A stretch of DNA of 12,173 nucleotides, taken from the NCBI GenBank assembly GCA_045605745.1, contig JAZUQN010000217.1:1-12173 (forward strand), read 5' to 3'. A program made the position numbers and the translations under genes. This document shows, in pieces, positions 1 through 6,307 of this stretch. The notes under the pieces are model-generated. The model was not told the origin of the DNA, did no database searches, and saw only the letters and a program-made list of their open reading frames with translations. The DNA comes from SIG710 sp045605745 (lineage in GTDB: Bacteria > Bacillota > Clostridia > Oscillospirales > CAG-272). Position 1 is the stretch's first letter; each line of letters opens with the position of its first letter.

Positions 1-16
1 CTCGTTTAAATTTTGA

Positions 17-135
17 TTTATCGGGGAGATGCCTTTTCACAAAAAATAGCACACTGCGAGTTTTCTGTGGGACAATCGATTATCGCAGACGAGAGCAGTG
101 TGCTCTTGTTTGTGAAAACAAAACTCCCCCATAAA
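17..135. repeat. Long imperfect inverted repeat (41-bp arms, 37-bp loop)
   Basis: The arm at 17-57 and the reverse complement of 95-135 are the same length and agree at about 33-34 of 41 positions without gaps. The best matched cores are TTTTCACAAA (34-43, against 109-118) and GCACACTGC (49-57, against 95-103). The outer ends read TTTAT-GGGGAG on one side and CTCCCC-ATAAA on the other, with one mismatch. The 37-bp centre contains a further short TCTG/CAGA pairing and the palindrome AATCGATT. It could be a small MITE-like element or a structured 3' end of a gene beyond the left edge. No target-site duplication is obvious and no T-tract follows, so its nature is undecided. Confidence 0.7.
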
Positions 136-156
136 TTCCTGTTTAGCCAATATAAT

Positions 157-198
157 AAAAAAGGAGCTGTCTCATATAAATGAGACAGCTCCTTTTTT
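157..198. terminator. Bidirectional intrinsic terminator
   Basis: A perfect 13-bp stem is formed by 163-175 and 180-192 with a 4-nt loop. It is flanked by six A residues at 157-162 and six T residues at 193-198, so it has a U-tract on either strand. On the minus strand it ends the MORN gene and probably the whole parA-to-MORN run. On the plus strand it could end a gene entering from the left. The MORN stop codon (197-199) overlaps the flanking tract. Confidence 0.9.
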
Positions 199-1060
199 AT
201 TCCTCAGGGGTGGAAACATCCTCTTCTGTCCCCTCGGATTTCACCATTTTTCCATTTTCAAAAAATCCTGTGTAGGTTCTGCCGGATGCCCATGTATATG
301 TGCCCTCTCCGCTGAGAGTGTTATTTTTAAAGCTTCCGGTGTAGCTCTCGCCATTCGCCCAGCTATATGTTCCTTTTCCGCTACGCTGATCATCAACATA
401 TTCGCCTGTGTAGATATCGCCGTTTGCAAAAGTAAATGTTCCGCTTCCGCTTTTAACTCCGTTTACATATGTTCCGTCATAGCTTGAGCCGTCTGCCCAT
501 TTTGAAAATCCTGCACCGTTTCTCTGGTCATCCTTAAAAAGTCCGGTATAATACGATCCATCTGCCCAGGTATAGGTTCCATACCCATTTTTAAGACCGC
601 TTACAAGATCTCCCTCATAGCTGTCTCCGTTGCTGAAAACAAACCTTCCGCTTCCGGTTATAACATCCTTATCAAATGTTCCGGTATAAGAATCTCCATT
701 TGCATATTCCATTTTTCCCTGACCGTCTCTAAGCAGGTTCTTTATATCACCTGTATAAACCGAGCCATCGGAATATGTCAGTTTATTTTCTGCCTTGTTC
801 AGCTTTGCCGTTAGTCCGTTAGGATAATAAACGGTTCCAGAATAAGGTTCATTTTCATTCGTTTTTCCGAAAAATTTAATAAATTCACCGTCAAGACTTT
901 CCTCTTTTATAAGCCTTATTCCGCTTATAAGCAGCGCACCGATTATAACAGCAGTGCATATCAGCGCAATTACGAATATCGTGATTAAGGTTGATAGCGT
1001 AGTCCTTTTTTTATAGGGTCTGCGCCTTTGACCCGACACTGTTTGCTCTTCTCTGTTCAT
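197..1060 (-). CDS. Membrane-anchored MORN-repeat protein
   Basis: The 287-residue protein has a short basic N-terminus (residues 1-21, rich in Arg and Lys) and one hydrophobic helix at about 22-48. The charge pattern suggests the tail is cytoplasmic and the rest lies outside. Seven full 23-residue MORN repeats follow (residues 102-262, DNA 275-757), each with a Y-x-G start, a G-x-G middle and an N/D-G near the end. A partial eighth repeat covers 263-277, a degenerate unit lies at about 73-101, and the tail is acidic. The ATG is supported by GGAGG at 1068-1072. The gene starts 26 bp after the preceding gene and is last in the run. MORN repeats are known as lipid- or protein-binding beta-hairpin arrays. 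The substrate or partner here cannot be read from the sequence, and the assignment is structural only. Confidence 0.9.
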   Translation of the reverse strand: MNREEQTVSGQRRRPYKKRTTLSTLITIFVIALICTAVIIGALLISGIRLIKEESLDGEFIKFFGKTNENEPYSGTVYYPNGLTAKLNKAENKLTYSDGSVYTGDIKNLLRDGQGKMEYANGDSYTGTFDKDVITGSGRFVFSNGDSYEGDLVSGLKNGYGTYTWADGSYYTGLFKDDQRNGAGFSKWADGSSYDGTYVNGVKSGSGTFTFANGDIYTGEYVDDQRSGKGTYSWANGESYTGSFKNNTLSGEGTYTWASGRTYTGFFENGKMVKSEGTEEDVSTPEE

Positions 1061-1086
1061 TATCTTTCCTCCATTTTAATCAATAA

Positions 1087-1788
1087 TCATAGTGCACTGT
1101 CAAGCAATGACAGAAGCCAGGGAACCGCCCAAAAAAGCACTGCACCGCAAATTACACAGCCAATTATAGTGAGTATCAAGCCAATTGTGCCACTTCCTTT
1201 TTCATCAAACAAAGAAACCATTGCCATTCTCTTTTTTTCATCCTCCGGCAGATAATACCTATCCTTATCCGGGTGGGGAATATAGTCTGAAATTATAGGT
1301 TTTTTCTTCTTCTTTTCTTCTGCTTTAACATCTTTTTTCTTTTCGGTGGGGGAAGCTTCCTTATTTTCGCCCTTTTCTCTCATAAGCTCTCTCATCAATC
1401 TGCTGTGCTCATCACGCTCAAAAGAGGGAACCATTCTTTTTAGCGTTCCTCTTTTAAGAGAGTGCAAAATCATCCTGTTTTTTTCAAGCTTCAGCTCTGA
1501 AAGTGATTTTGCTTCGGATGGAGAAAATGCCTTTTTTTCACTTAGTGCTCTTATAAATCTGCCAAGGACCTTGCGCTTATATATCATCACTGCCGACGCT
1601 ATTATAAGACCAAGAAAAATGGCAATTATGATCATTCTGTATGTAAAAACACTGTTTCCAAAGGAGAAATTCTCATATTGCATATCCGATCCGCCGTAAA
1701 AAAGATCGTGAAAAAAGCTTTTTATTGCACCGACAAATTCGCTTTCGCTCTCTGCCGTTTCCGCGCTGAGTAACCTGTTTATGAGCAT
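1087..1788 (-). CDS. Two-helix membrane protein of unknown function
   Basis: The product is 233 residues and I do not recognise its family. A hydrophobic helix lies at about 51-71, followed by a basic stretch (YKRKVLGRFIR). The central region is highly charged, with a Lys-rich run at about 149-164, and a long hydrophobic C-terminal helix spans about 200-229. The positive charges suggest that the middle is cytoplasmic and both ends face outward. The ATG at 1786-1788 is chosen because AAAGGAG (minus strand, 1794-1800) precedes it by five bases. An in-frame ATG at 1839 has no ribosome site and would put the true ribosome site inside the gene. It lies between serS (57 bp away, with a hairpin between) and the MORN gene (26 bp), so it is probably cotranscribed. 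It may act with the MORN protein at the membrane, but that is only inferred from position. Confidence 0.8.
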   Translation of the reverse strand: MLINRLLSAETAESESEFVGAIKSFFHDLFYGGSDMQYENFSFGNSVFTYRMIIIAIFLGLIIASAVMIYKRKVLGRFIRALSEKKAFSPSEAKSLSELKLEKNRMILHSLKRGTLKRMVPSFERDEHSRLMRELMREKGENKEASPTEKKKDVKAEEKKKKKPIISDYIPHPDKDRYYLPEDEKKRMAMVSLFDEKGSGTIGLILTIIGCVICGAVLFWAVPWLLSLLDSAL

Positions 1789-1793
1789 ATTAA

Positions 1794-1800
1794 CTCCTTT
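1794..1800 (-). promoter_or_regulatory. Ribosome binding site that sets the start at 1788
   Basis: On the minus strand the site reads AAAGGAG, five bases before the ATG at 1788. This is why the shorter 233-residue form of the downstream gene is preferred over the 250-residue form. Confidence 0.85.
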
Positions 1801-1807
1801 ATAGATT

Positions 1808-1829
1808 GGGGGAGAGAAGGCTCTCCCCC
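1808..1829 (-). other. GC-rich hairpin between serS and the membrane-protein gene
   Basis: A perfect 9-bp stem (GGGGGAGAG at 1808-1816 with CTCTCCCCC at 1821-1829) encloses a 4-nt loop. On the minus strand it is followed by AATCTATAAAGGAG, which is not a U-tract, so it is not a standard intrinsic terminator. It sits 7 nt before the ribosome site of the next gene. It could be a processing or stability element or a weak attenuator between serS and the downstream pair. Confidence 0.7.
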
Positions 1830-1845
1830 TCATTTTCATTTGATA

Positions 1846-3117
1846 TTATTTAATAACATCAACGCCCATATAAGGACGAAGTGCCTCCGGTACTGTTACA
1901 GATCCGTCCTCATTCTGATAGTTTTCAATGATAGCCGCAACAGTGCGTCCAACCGCAACACCCGAGCCATTGAGTGTGTGAACAAGTCTGGGCTTTTCTC
2001 CGGGTGCAGGTCTATATTTGATATTAGCTCTGCGAGCCTGATAATCTTCAAAATCAGAGCAGGAGCTTATCTCAACATATCTGTCATAAGAGGGCATATA
2101 AACCTCTATATCGTATGTTTTTGCGCTTGAGAAGCCAAGGTCTCCTGTGGAAAGGCAAACAACACGATAGGGAAGTCCAAGGCCGGATAGCACTCTCTCT
2201 GCATCATTTGTCAGCTTTTCAAGCTCCTCATAAGAGGTTTCGGGAGTTGTAAATTTAACAAGCTCAACCTTGTTGAACTGATGCTGACGGATAAGACCTC
2301 TTGTGTCTCTTCCTGCGCTTCCCGCTTCAGCACGGAAGCAAGCAGAATATGCGCAATAGCAGATAGGCAGATCTGCCGCATCAAGAATATCGTCTCTATG
2401 CATATTTGTAACAGGAACCTCTGCGGTTGGGATAAGGAAGCAATCATTGTTTGCAACTCTGAAAGCGTCCTCCTCAAATTTAGGAAGCTGTCCTGTGCCG
2501 CGCATTGAATCACGGTTTACCATAAATGGTGGGAATATTTCGGTATAACCATGCTGTGTGTGGGTATCGAGGTAGTAAGAGATGACAGCTCTCTCAAGCT
2601 TTGCTCCAAGTCCACGATAAAAATGGAATCTGGGGCCTGTTACCTTTGCGGCAGTTTCGGGATCGAGAATGCCAAGCTCTTTGCCAAGATCCCAATGTGC
2701 CTTTGGCTCAAAATCAAATTTACGAACCTCGCCAACTCTGCGAAGCTCCACATTATCGCTGTCATCTGCGCCTGTCTGGACGCTGTCATTCGGAATGTTT
2801 GGAATAGAGAGAAGAAGATCACGGATGCGGTCATCTATTGCATCAATTCTGTCGGTATCCTCCTTAACCTTTTCAGAAAGTGCCTTCATTTCTGCAAAGA
2901 TAGGAGCAACATCCTTGCCCTCCTTCTTCATCATGGGCACTTGCTTTGATATCTTGTTCTGCTCAGCCTTTTTTGCCTCTGTGTCGGCAATAAGCGCTCT
3001 TCTCTCACCGTCAAGAACGATAAGCTCATCTATCTCTGCGCTATAGTCCTTCTGTCTTGTTTTAAGTCTTTCCTTTGCATATTCTGCATTTTCCTTAATA
3101 AATCTGATGTCAAGCAT
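1846..3117 (-). CDS. serS: Seryl-tRNA synthetase
   Basis: This cytoplasmic enzyme charges tRNA-Ser with serine using ATP. At 423 residues it has the usual bacterial length. The N-terminal region (about 28-100) is charged and heptad-like, as expected for the coiled-coil arm that holds the tRNA-Ser long variable arm. The class II catalytic core follows: motif 1 region at about 191-214, the serine-binding TAEVP at 231-235, motif 2 with FRAEAGSAGRDTRG at 261-274 and QFNKVE at 280-285, and motif 3 with NGSGVAVGRTVAAIIENYQ at 383-401. The ATG is preceded by GAGAGG about nine bases upstream. It follows parB by 36 bp, too short for a T-box leader, so it is probably transcribed from upstream with parAB. 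All key motifs are intact. Confidence 0.98.
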   Translation of the reverse strand: MLDIRFIKENAEYAKERLKTRQKDYSAEIDELIVLDGERRALIADTEAKKAEQNKISKQVPMMKKEGKDVAPIFAEMKALSEKVKEDTDRIDAIDDRIRDLLLSIPNIPNDSVQTGADDSDNVELRRVGEVRKFDFEPKAHWDLGKELGILDPETAAKVTGPRFHFYRGLGAKLERAVISYYLDTHTQHGYTEIFPPFMVNRDSMRGTGQLPKFEEDAFRVANNDCFLIPTAEVPVTNMHRDDILDAADLPICYCAYSACFRAEAGSAGRDTRGLIRQHQFNKVELVKFTTPETSYEELEKLTNDAERVLSGLGLPYRVVCLSTGDLGFSSAKTYDIEVYMPSYDRYVEISSCSDFEDYQARRANIKYRPAPGEKPRLVHTLNGSGVAVGRTVAAIIENYQNEDGSVTVPEALRPYMGVDVIK

Positions 3118-3153
3118 TTTTATTTTCCTCTCAATTTATGATTTATAATAATT

Positions 3154-4053
3154 TTATTCTTCAAAAAGGTCGTTTCCGCAAAGCTTACGCAAAATTGCTT
3201 CAAGATCATCATTGTCAACATAAACAAGCTCAACGCTCTTCTTTTTAGGCTCGTTATGTATGCGAACCCTTCTGCCAAGCATAGACATTGATCTACGCTC
3301 AAGCTCTTTTATATAAACATCGGTCTGCTCGTTCTTTTTAATATCTTCTTCGGGTGCTTCCCTATCTCGGCTGCTTTCGATATTCAGCCTTTTAACTGCT
3401 CCCTCTATCTCTCTGACCGAAAGACCTCTCATATATATCTTGTTTGCAAGTGGAACGATATCCTTGGGATCTTTAAGAGCCAAAAGGGTTCTTGCGTGTC
3501 CTGTGCTTATCTTTCCCTCTTTCAGCATTGAAAGAACCTCATCGGGAAGCTCCAAAAGCCTCATCATATTTGCAATTGTTGGGCGGCTTTTGCCAACCTT
3601 CTCTGCAACCTGCTCCTGCGTCAGGTCAAATCTCTCTATAAGGTCTCTATATGAAAGTGCCTCTTCAAGAGGATTAAGATCCTGTCTCTGCACATTTTCT
3701 ATAATTGCAACCTGAGCAGCTTTAAGGTCGTCACCGTCGAAGATAACAACAGGCATTTCACTAAGACCTGCCATTTTTGAGGCTCTCCAGCGTCGTTCTC
3801 CGGCAATTATTTCATAAAGACCGGGAACAGACGAGCTTTCTCTAACAATTATCGGCTGCAAAACTCCATGCGAAGCTATAGAATCAGCAAGCTGTCTAAG
3901 GCTTTCCTCTTCAAATGTTTTTCTTGGTTGATTTTTTCTTGGTTCTATTTCGGAAATCCGAAGTGTTGTTACATTTCCTTTTTTATTTTCTGTTATATTG
4001 TCATCAAGCAGATCCATAAATCCTCTGCCAAGACCGGTATTTTTTCTTGCCAT
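3154..4053 (-). CDS. parB: Chromosome partitioning protein ParB (Spo0J)
   Basis: ParB is a CTP-dependent DNA clamp that loads at parS near the origin, slides along flanking DNA and works with ParA in origin segregation. The 299-residue protein starts with the typical GLGRGFMDLL segment (7-16), which contacts ParA. It then has PRKNQPRKTF (38-47), the CTP-binding box GERRWRA (85-91), ENVQRQDLNPLEEA (119-132), a helix-turn-helix at about 144-167 and KISTGHARTLL (181-191). The C-terminal dimer region from about 245 is intact. Arg157 and Gly185 are at positions where parS-reading ParBs carry Arg and Gly. The start has GGAGG at 4061-4065, and the gene begins 14 bp after parA ends. It is paired with parS-like sites at 6218-6266. 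Function is assigned with high confidence. Confidence 0.97.
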   Translation of the reverse strand: MARKNTGLGRGFMDLLDDNITENKKGNVTTLRISEIEPRKNQPRKTFEEESLRQLADSIASHGVLQPIIVRESSSVPGLYEIIAGERRWRASKMAGLSEMPVVIFDGDDLKAAQVAIIENVQRQDLNPLEEALSYRDLIERFDLTQEQVAEKVGKSRPTIANMMRLLELPDEVLSMLKEGKISTGHARTLLALKDPKDIVPLANKIYMRGLSVREIEGAVKRLNIESSRDREAPEEDIKKNEQTDVYIKELERRSMSMLGRRVRIHNEPKKKSVELVYVDNDDLEAILRKLCGNDLFEE

Positions 4054-4067
4054 TATATTTCCTCCGG

Positions 4068-4829
4068 TTAAATTCTTTCCATAAGCTCTTTTGCAACCTC
4101 AAGATACTCGCCTGTGCCCTTTGAAAGCTTATCGTGATAATAAACCGGCATACCGAAGCCCGGTGCCTCGGAAAGGCGGACATTTCTTGAAACGGTTGTT
4201 TTAAAAAGCTTGTCCGAATAATGCTTTTTAAGCTCGGATATAACCTGCATTGAAAGAACCAAGCGCCCATTATACATTGTTACAAGTATACCGCACACGA
4301 AAAGCGACGGATTATATTTTTGCTTTATCTTTCCAATGGTTATCATAAGCTGTGAAAGACCCTCAAGCGCATAAAATTCACACTGCATCGGAACTATAAC
4401 TCCGTCTGAGGCAACAAGAGCGTTAAGTGTAAGCATTCCAAGAGAAGGAGGACAGTCTATAATGATATAGTCATATTCGTCCTTCAAAGCTGAAAGCGCT
4501 TCCTTCATACTGTTTTCGCCGTTTTCAATCTGAAAAAGGTCAAGCTCACAGCCGGCAAGGTTTATATTTGCAGGTATAATTGAAAGATTTTGAAATTTTG
4601 TTTTAATAACGGCATCCTTTGCATCAATTCCGTCAAGCAAAATTTCGGAGGTTGTATTTTTTAGGGATTTTTTAGCAATTCCAACGCCGCTGGTGGTATT
4701 TCCCTGAGGGTCGAGGTCAACAAGAAGTACGTTTTTTCCAAGGATACCGAGAGATGCGGCAACATTAACGGCAGAGGTTGTTTTTCCAACGCCCCCCTTT
4801 TGATTTGCAAATGTTATGATCTTTCCCAT
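4068..4829 (-). CDS. parA: Chromosome partitioning ATPase ParA (Soj)
   Basis: ParA is a Walker-type ATPase that binds the nucleoid as an ATP dimer. ParB stimulates its ATPase, and in Bacillus the homologue Soj also controls DnaA. The 253 residues match Soj in length. The deviant Walker A motif KGGVGKTT is at 11-18, DLDPQGN at 38-44 and DCPPSLG at 125-131. Arg189 and Arg218 sit at the positions that bind DNA in Bacillus Soj, within NVRLSEAPGFGMPV. The ATG is preceded by GAGAGGA on the minus strand. A near-consensus promoter lies about 33 bp upstream, so parA is probably the first gene of the five-gene run. All catalytic and DNA-binding residues that I can check are present, so control of DnaA as in Bacillus is plausible but not shown here. 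Confidence 0.97.
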   Translation of the reverse strand: MGKIITFANQKGGVGKTTSAVNVAASLGILGKNVLLVDLDPQGNTTSGVGIAKKSLKNTTSEILLDGIDAKDAVIKTKFQNLSIIPANINLAGCELDLFQIENGENSMKEALSALKDEYDYIIIDCPPSLGMLTLNALVASDGVIVPMQCEFYALEGLSQLMITIGKIKQKYNPSLFVCGILVTMYNGRLVLSMQVISELKKHYSDKLFKTTVSRNVRLSEAPGFGMPVYYHDKLSKGTGEYLEVAKELMERI

Positions 4830-4861
4830 TTTAGTCCTCTCAAATCAAATTTTCTCCTTAT

Positions 4862-4890
4862 ATTATAACACCTACTTTAGTTTTTTTCAA
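4862..4890 (-). promoter_or_regulatory. Sigma-A type promoter for parA-parB-serS run
   Basis: On the minus strand TTGAAA (4885-4890) and a perfect TATAAT (4862-4867) are separated by 17 bp. The predicted transcript would start near 4855 and have a leader of about 25 nt before the parA ATG. No operator is evident around it. Confidence 0.85.
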
Positions 4891-5062
4891 TAGCATTTGA
4901 AATTATTAATTATTTATTTTAATTTAAACTAATTTTTGCTAACACTTTTAATTTTCAAAAAAGTTTTCCTTATTAATCGTCTCAAAATAACATTTGCACT
5001 TTATTTTTACTGGTTTTTTTATAAAAAAATCCGCATTACCCAACAAAGCCAAACATTTTTTA

Positions 5063-5091
5063 TTGATACCTTGCAGAAAGATACATAAAAT
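5063..5091 (+). promoter_or_regulatory. Sigma-A type promoter for noc
   Basis: TTGATA (5063-5068) and TAAAAT (5086-5091) are each one base from consensus and are 17 bp apart. The start would be near 5098, giving a leader of about 75 nt. An extended -10 (TG at 5129-5130, TATGAT at 5132-5137) downstream, with no good -35, could be a second start. Either fits translation from 5174 rather than from the open frame further upstream. Confidence 0.7.
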
Positions 5092-5156
5092 TCTACGGCA
5101 AAATACGAGCCTTTCGGCTGAAAAGATGTGGTATGATAATGTCACAGAAAATAAAG

Positions 5157-5162
5157 AAAGGA
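5157..5162 (+). promoter_or_regulatory. Ribosome binding site that sets the noc start
   Basis: AAAGGA lies 11 nt before the ATG at 5174. The spacing is slightly long, but no earlier in-frame start (TTG 4994, ATG 5126) has any ribosome site. Confidence 0.6.
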
Positions 5163-5173
5163 ATTTTAAAAAA

Positions 5174-6217
5174 ATGCTGAAAAATAACGAGATAACAAAA
5201 ATTATACCCTGCGCAGACGATAAAACTGTAAGACCCGATATAAAGGCTTATGAAATGGCAATGCGCAGCTCAGCGGTTTCAAATATTGATTGGAAGCCGG
5301 ATTCAAAATATTCATTTCGTAAAATGGTTACCAGAAGAAAGGCCGAGGACAAGCTTTATCTTGAAGGAGCATTTATTGTCAATATTGATATACATAGCAT
5401 CTTTCCAAACCGACTTCAGCCAAGGGTAAATTTTGAATCTAATGCAACAATACGACTTGCCGATTCTATTCGCAGATACGGTATTTTGCAGCCAATAACC
5501 GTTAGAACGGTTTATGATGAAAAAAATAAGGATATAGGTGAGACCACACTTTCCGATGTTAAACAAAAGGATCTTAAATTTGAAATTGTTGCCGGTGAAA
5601 GGCGTTTCAGAGCTGCAAAAATGCTTGGAATGACCAGTATTCCTTGCATTATAATAGGTGCAGATGATAAAAAATCGGCAGAGCTTGCCCTAATTGAGAA
5701 TCTTTTAAGAGAGGATCTTAATATTTTTGAAACCTCGAGAGCAATAAAAAAGTTAATTGATAATTTTAAGCTTACACAAGAAGAGGTAGCAAAAAGACTT
5801 TCCATGAGCCAATCCGGGGTTGCAAATAAACTACGTCTCCTTAAATATACACCTGAAGAAGAAAAGCTTATTCTTGAAAACCATTTAACAGAAAGGCACG
5901 CAAGAGCACTTTTAAAATTAAGCGACCCTAAAGAACGAATTTCAGTTATACATATTATAATAAAAACCCATATGAATGTGAGTGCAACAGAAAATTATAT
6001 TGAAAAGCTGCTTGCAGATGAAGAAGAAAGAGACACAATTGTTGTAAATAATCGAAAAATACCTATCATAAAGGATATAAGGCTATTTTATAACAGCCTT
6101 GACAAGGCTCTTGATATTGTTAAATCTGCAGGTATCGAAATTTTATCAAACAGACGAGAGGATGAAAGCGGAGTTACAATTGAAATTAAAATACCTCATC
6201 CCAGAAAAGCAGTATAA
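5174..6217 (+). CDS. noc: Noc-like ParB paralogue (nucleoid occlusion protein)
   Basis: Noc proteins are CTP-binding ParB relatives that coat origin-side DNA and block division over the nucleoid. The 347 residues contain PNRLQPRVNFE (78-88), GERRFRA (141-147), ENLLREDLN (175-183), a helix-turn-helix at about 200-223 and LTERHARALLKL (238-249). These resemble Bacillus Noc more than Spo0J. Gln213, Lys219 and Arg241 match residues that distinguish Noc from ParB in DNA reading. The C-terminal region (about 300-325) also resembles Noc. About 40 residues are added at the N-terminus compared with Bacillus Noc, and about 15-20 more lie between 113 and 135. The clear N-terminal amphipathic membrane helix is not evident. 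Its position between rsmG and parA is the usual noc place, but the gene is inverted and head-on to the fork. The start is chosen from AAAGGA at 5157. It could instead be a second ParB. Confidence 0.85.
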   Translation: MLKNNEITKIIPCADDKTVRPDIKAYEMAMRSSAVSNIDWKPDSKYSFRKMVTRRKAEDKLYLEGAFIVNIDIHSIFPNRLQPRVNFESNATIRLADSIRRYGILQPITVRTVYDEKNKDIGETTLSDVKQKDLKFEIVAGERRFRAAKMLGMTSIPCIIIGADDKKSAELALIENLLREDLNIFETSRAIKKLIDNFKLTQEEVAKRLSMSQSGVANKLRLLKYTPEEEKLILENHLTERHARALLKLSDPKERISVIHIIIKTHMNVSATENYIEKLLADEEERDTIVVNNRKIPIIKDIRLFYNSLDKALDIVKSAGIEILSNRREDESGVTIEIKIPHPRKAV

Positions 6218-6233
6218 TGTTTCACGTGGAACA
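6218..6233. promoter_or_regulatory. parS-like ParB loading site 1
   Basis: TGTTTCACGTGGAACA differs from the 16-bp consensus palindrome TGTTTCACGTGAAACA at one base (position 12). It begins on the base directly after the noc stop codon and lies about 4.4 kb from the dnaA start, as expected for an origin-proximal parS. Confidence 0.93.
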
Positions 6234-6250
6234 AAACCGTTTTATAAAAA

Positions 6251-6266
6251 TGTTTCATGTGAAACA
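6251..6266. promoter_or_regulatory. parS-like ParB loading site 2
   Basis: TGTTTCATGTGAAACA differs from the consensus at one central base (C to T at position 8). It lies 33 bp from site 1, close to three helical turns, so both sites face a similar side of the DNA. It sits between the two convergent gene ends, just before the terminator. Confidence 0.9.
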
Positions 6267-6277
6267 ATTAAGTAAAT

Positions 6278-6307
6278 AAAAAAGCTGAGTTTTAAACTCA
6301 GCTTTTT
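6278..6307. terminator. Bidirectional intrinsic terminator of noc and rsmG
   Basis: The stem GCTGAGT (6284-6290) pairs with ACTCAGC (6296-6302) around a TTTAA loop. Six A residues at 6278-6283 and five T residues at 6303-6307 flank it, so both convergent genes can end here. The rsmG stop codon (6306-6308) overlaps the T-tract. Confidence 0.9.

Larger units (their letters stand above)
4830..5173. other. Divergent parA/noc control region (344 bp, no gene)
   Basis: This stretch holds the parA promoter near its left end and the noc promoter and leader on its right side. Between them (4891-5062) I see only A/T-rich sequence without a convincing operator, RNA gene or coding region. A tract of seven T, then AT, then seven A at about 5012-5028 could form a weak A/T hairpin. 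A small stem AGCC/GGCT with a TTTC loop (5108-5119) lies in the predicted noc leader. I find no parS or Noc-site match in this stretch. Confidence 0.6.

Noticed and set aside
1789..1839. In-frame ATG at 1839 giving a 250-residue membrane protein
   Set aside because: There is no ribosome site before it and the extension would cover the hairpin and the good AAAGGAG site.
2551..2949. Long antisense open frames over serS, mnmG, rarA and dnaA
   Set aside because: They lie opposite strongly conserved genes, have no ribosome sites and show no recognisable protein features.
3118..3153. Possible T-box leader before serS
   Set aside because: The gap to parB is only 36 bp and holds no such structure.
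3949..3962. Small inverted repeat TTCGGA-AA-TCCGAA in parB
   Set aside because: It is short, within coding sequence, and matches no known parS or Noc site.
4948..5145. 65-codon minus-strand open frame between parA and noc
   Set aside because: It overlaps the noc promoter, has no recognisable features and looks like a chance frame in A/T-rich sequence.
4994..5173. Open frame extending noc 60 codons upstream (TTG at 4994, ATG at 5126)
   Set aside because: Neither start has a ribosome site, the TTG lies before the predicted promoter, and AAAGGA at 5157 supports the ATG at 5174.
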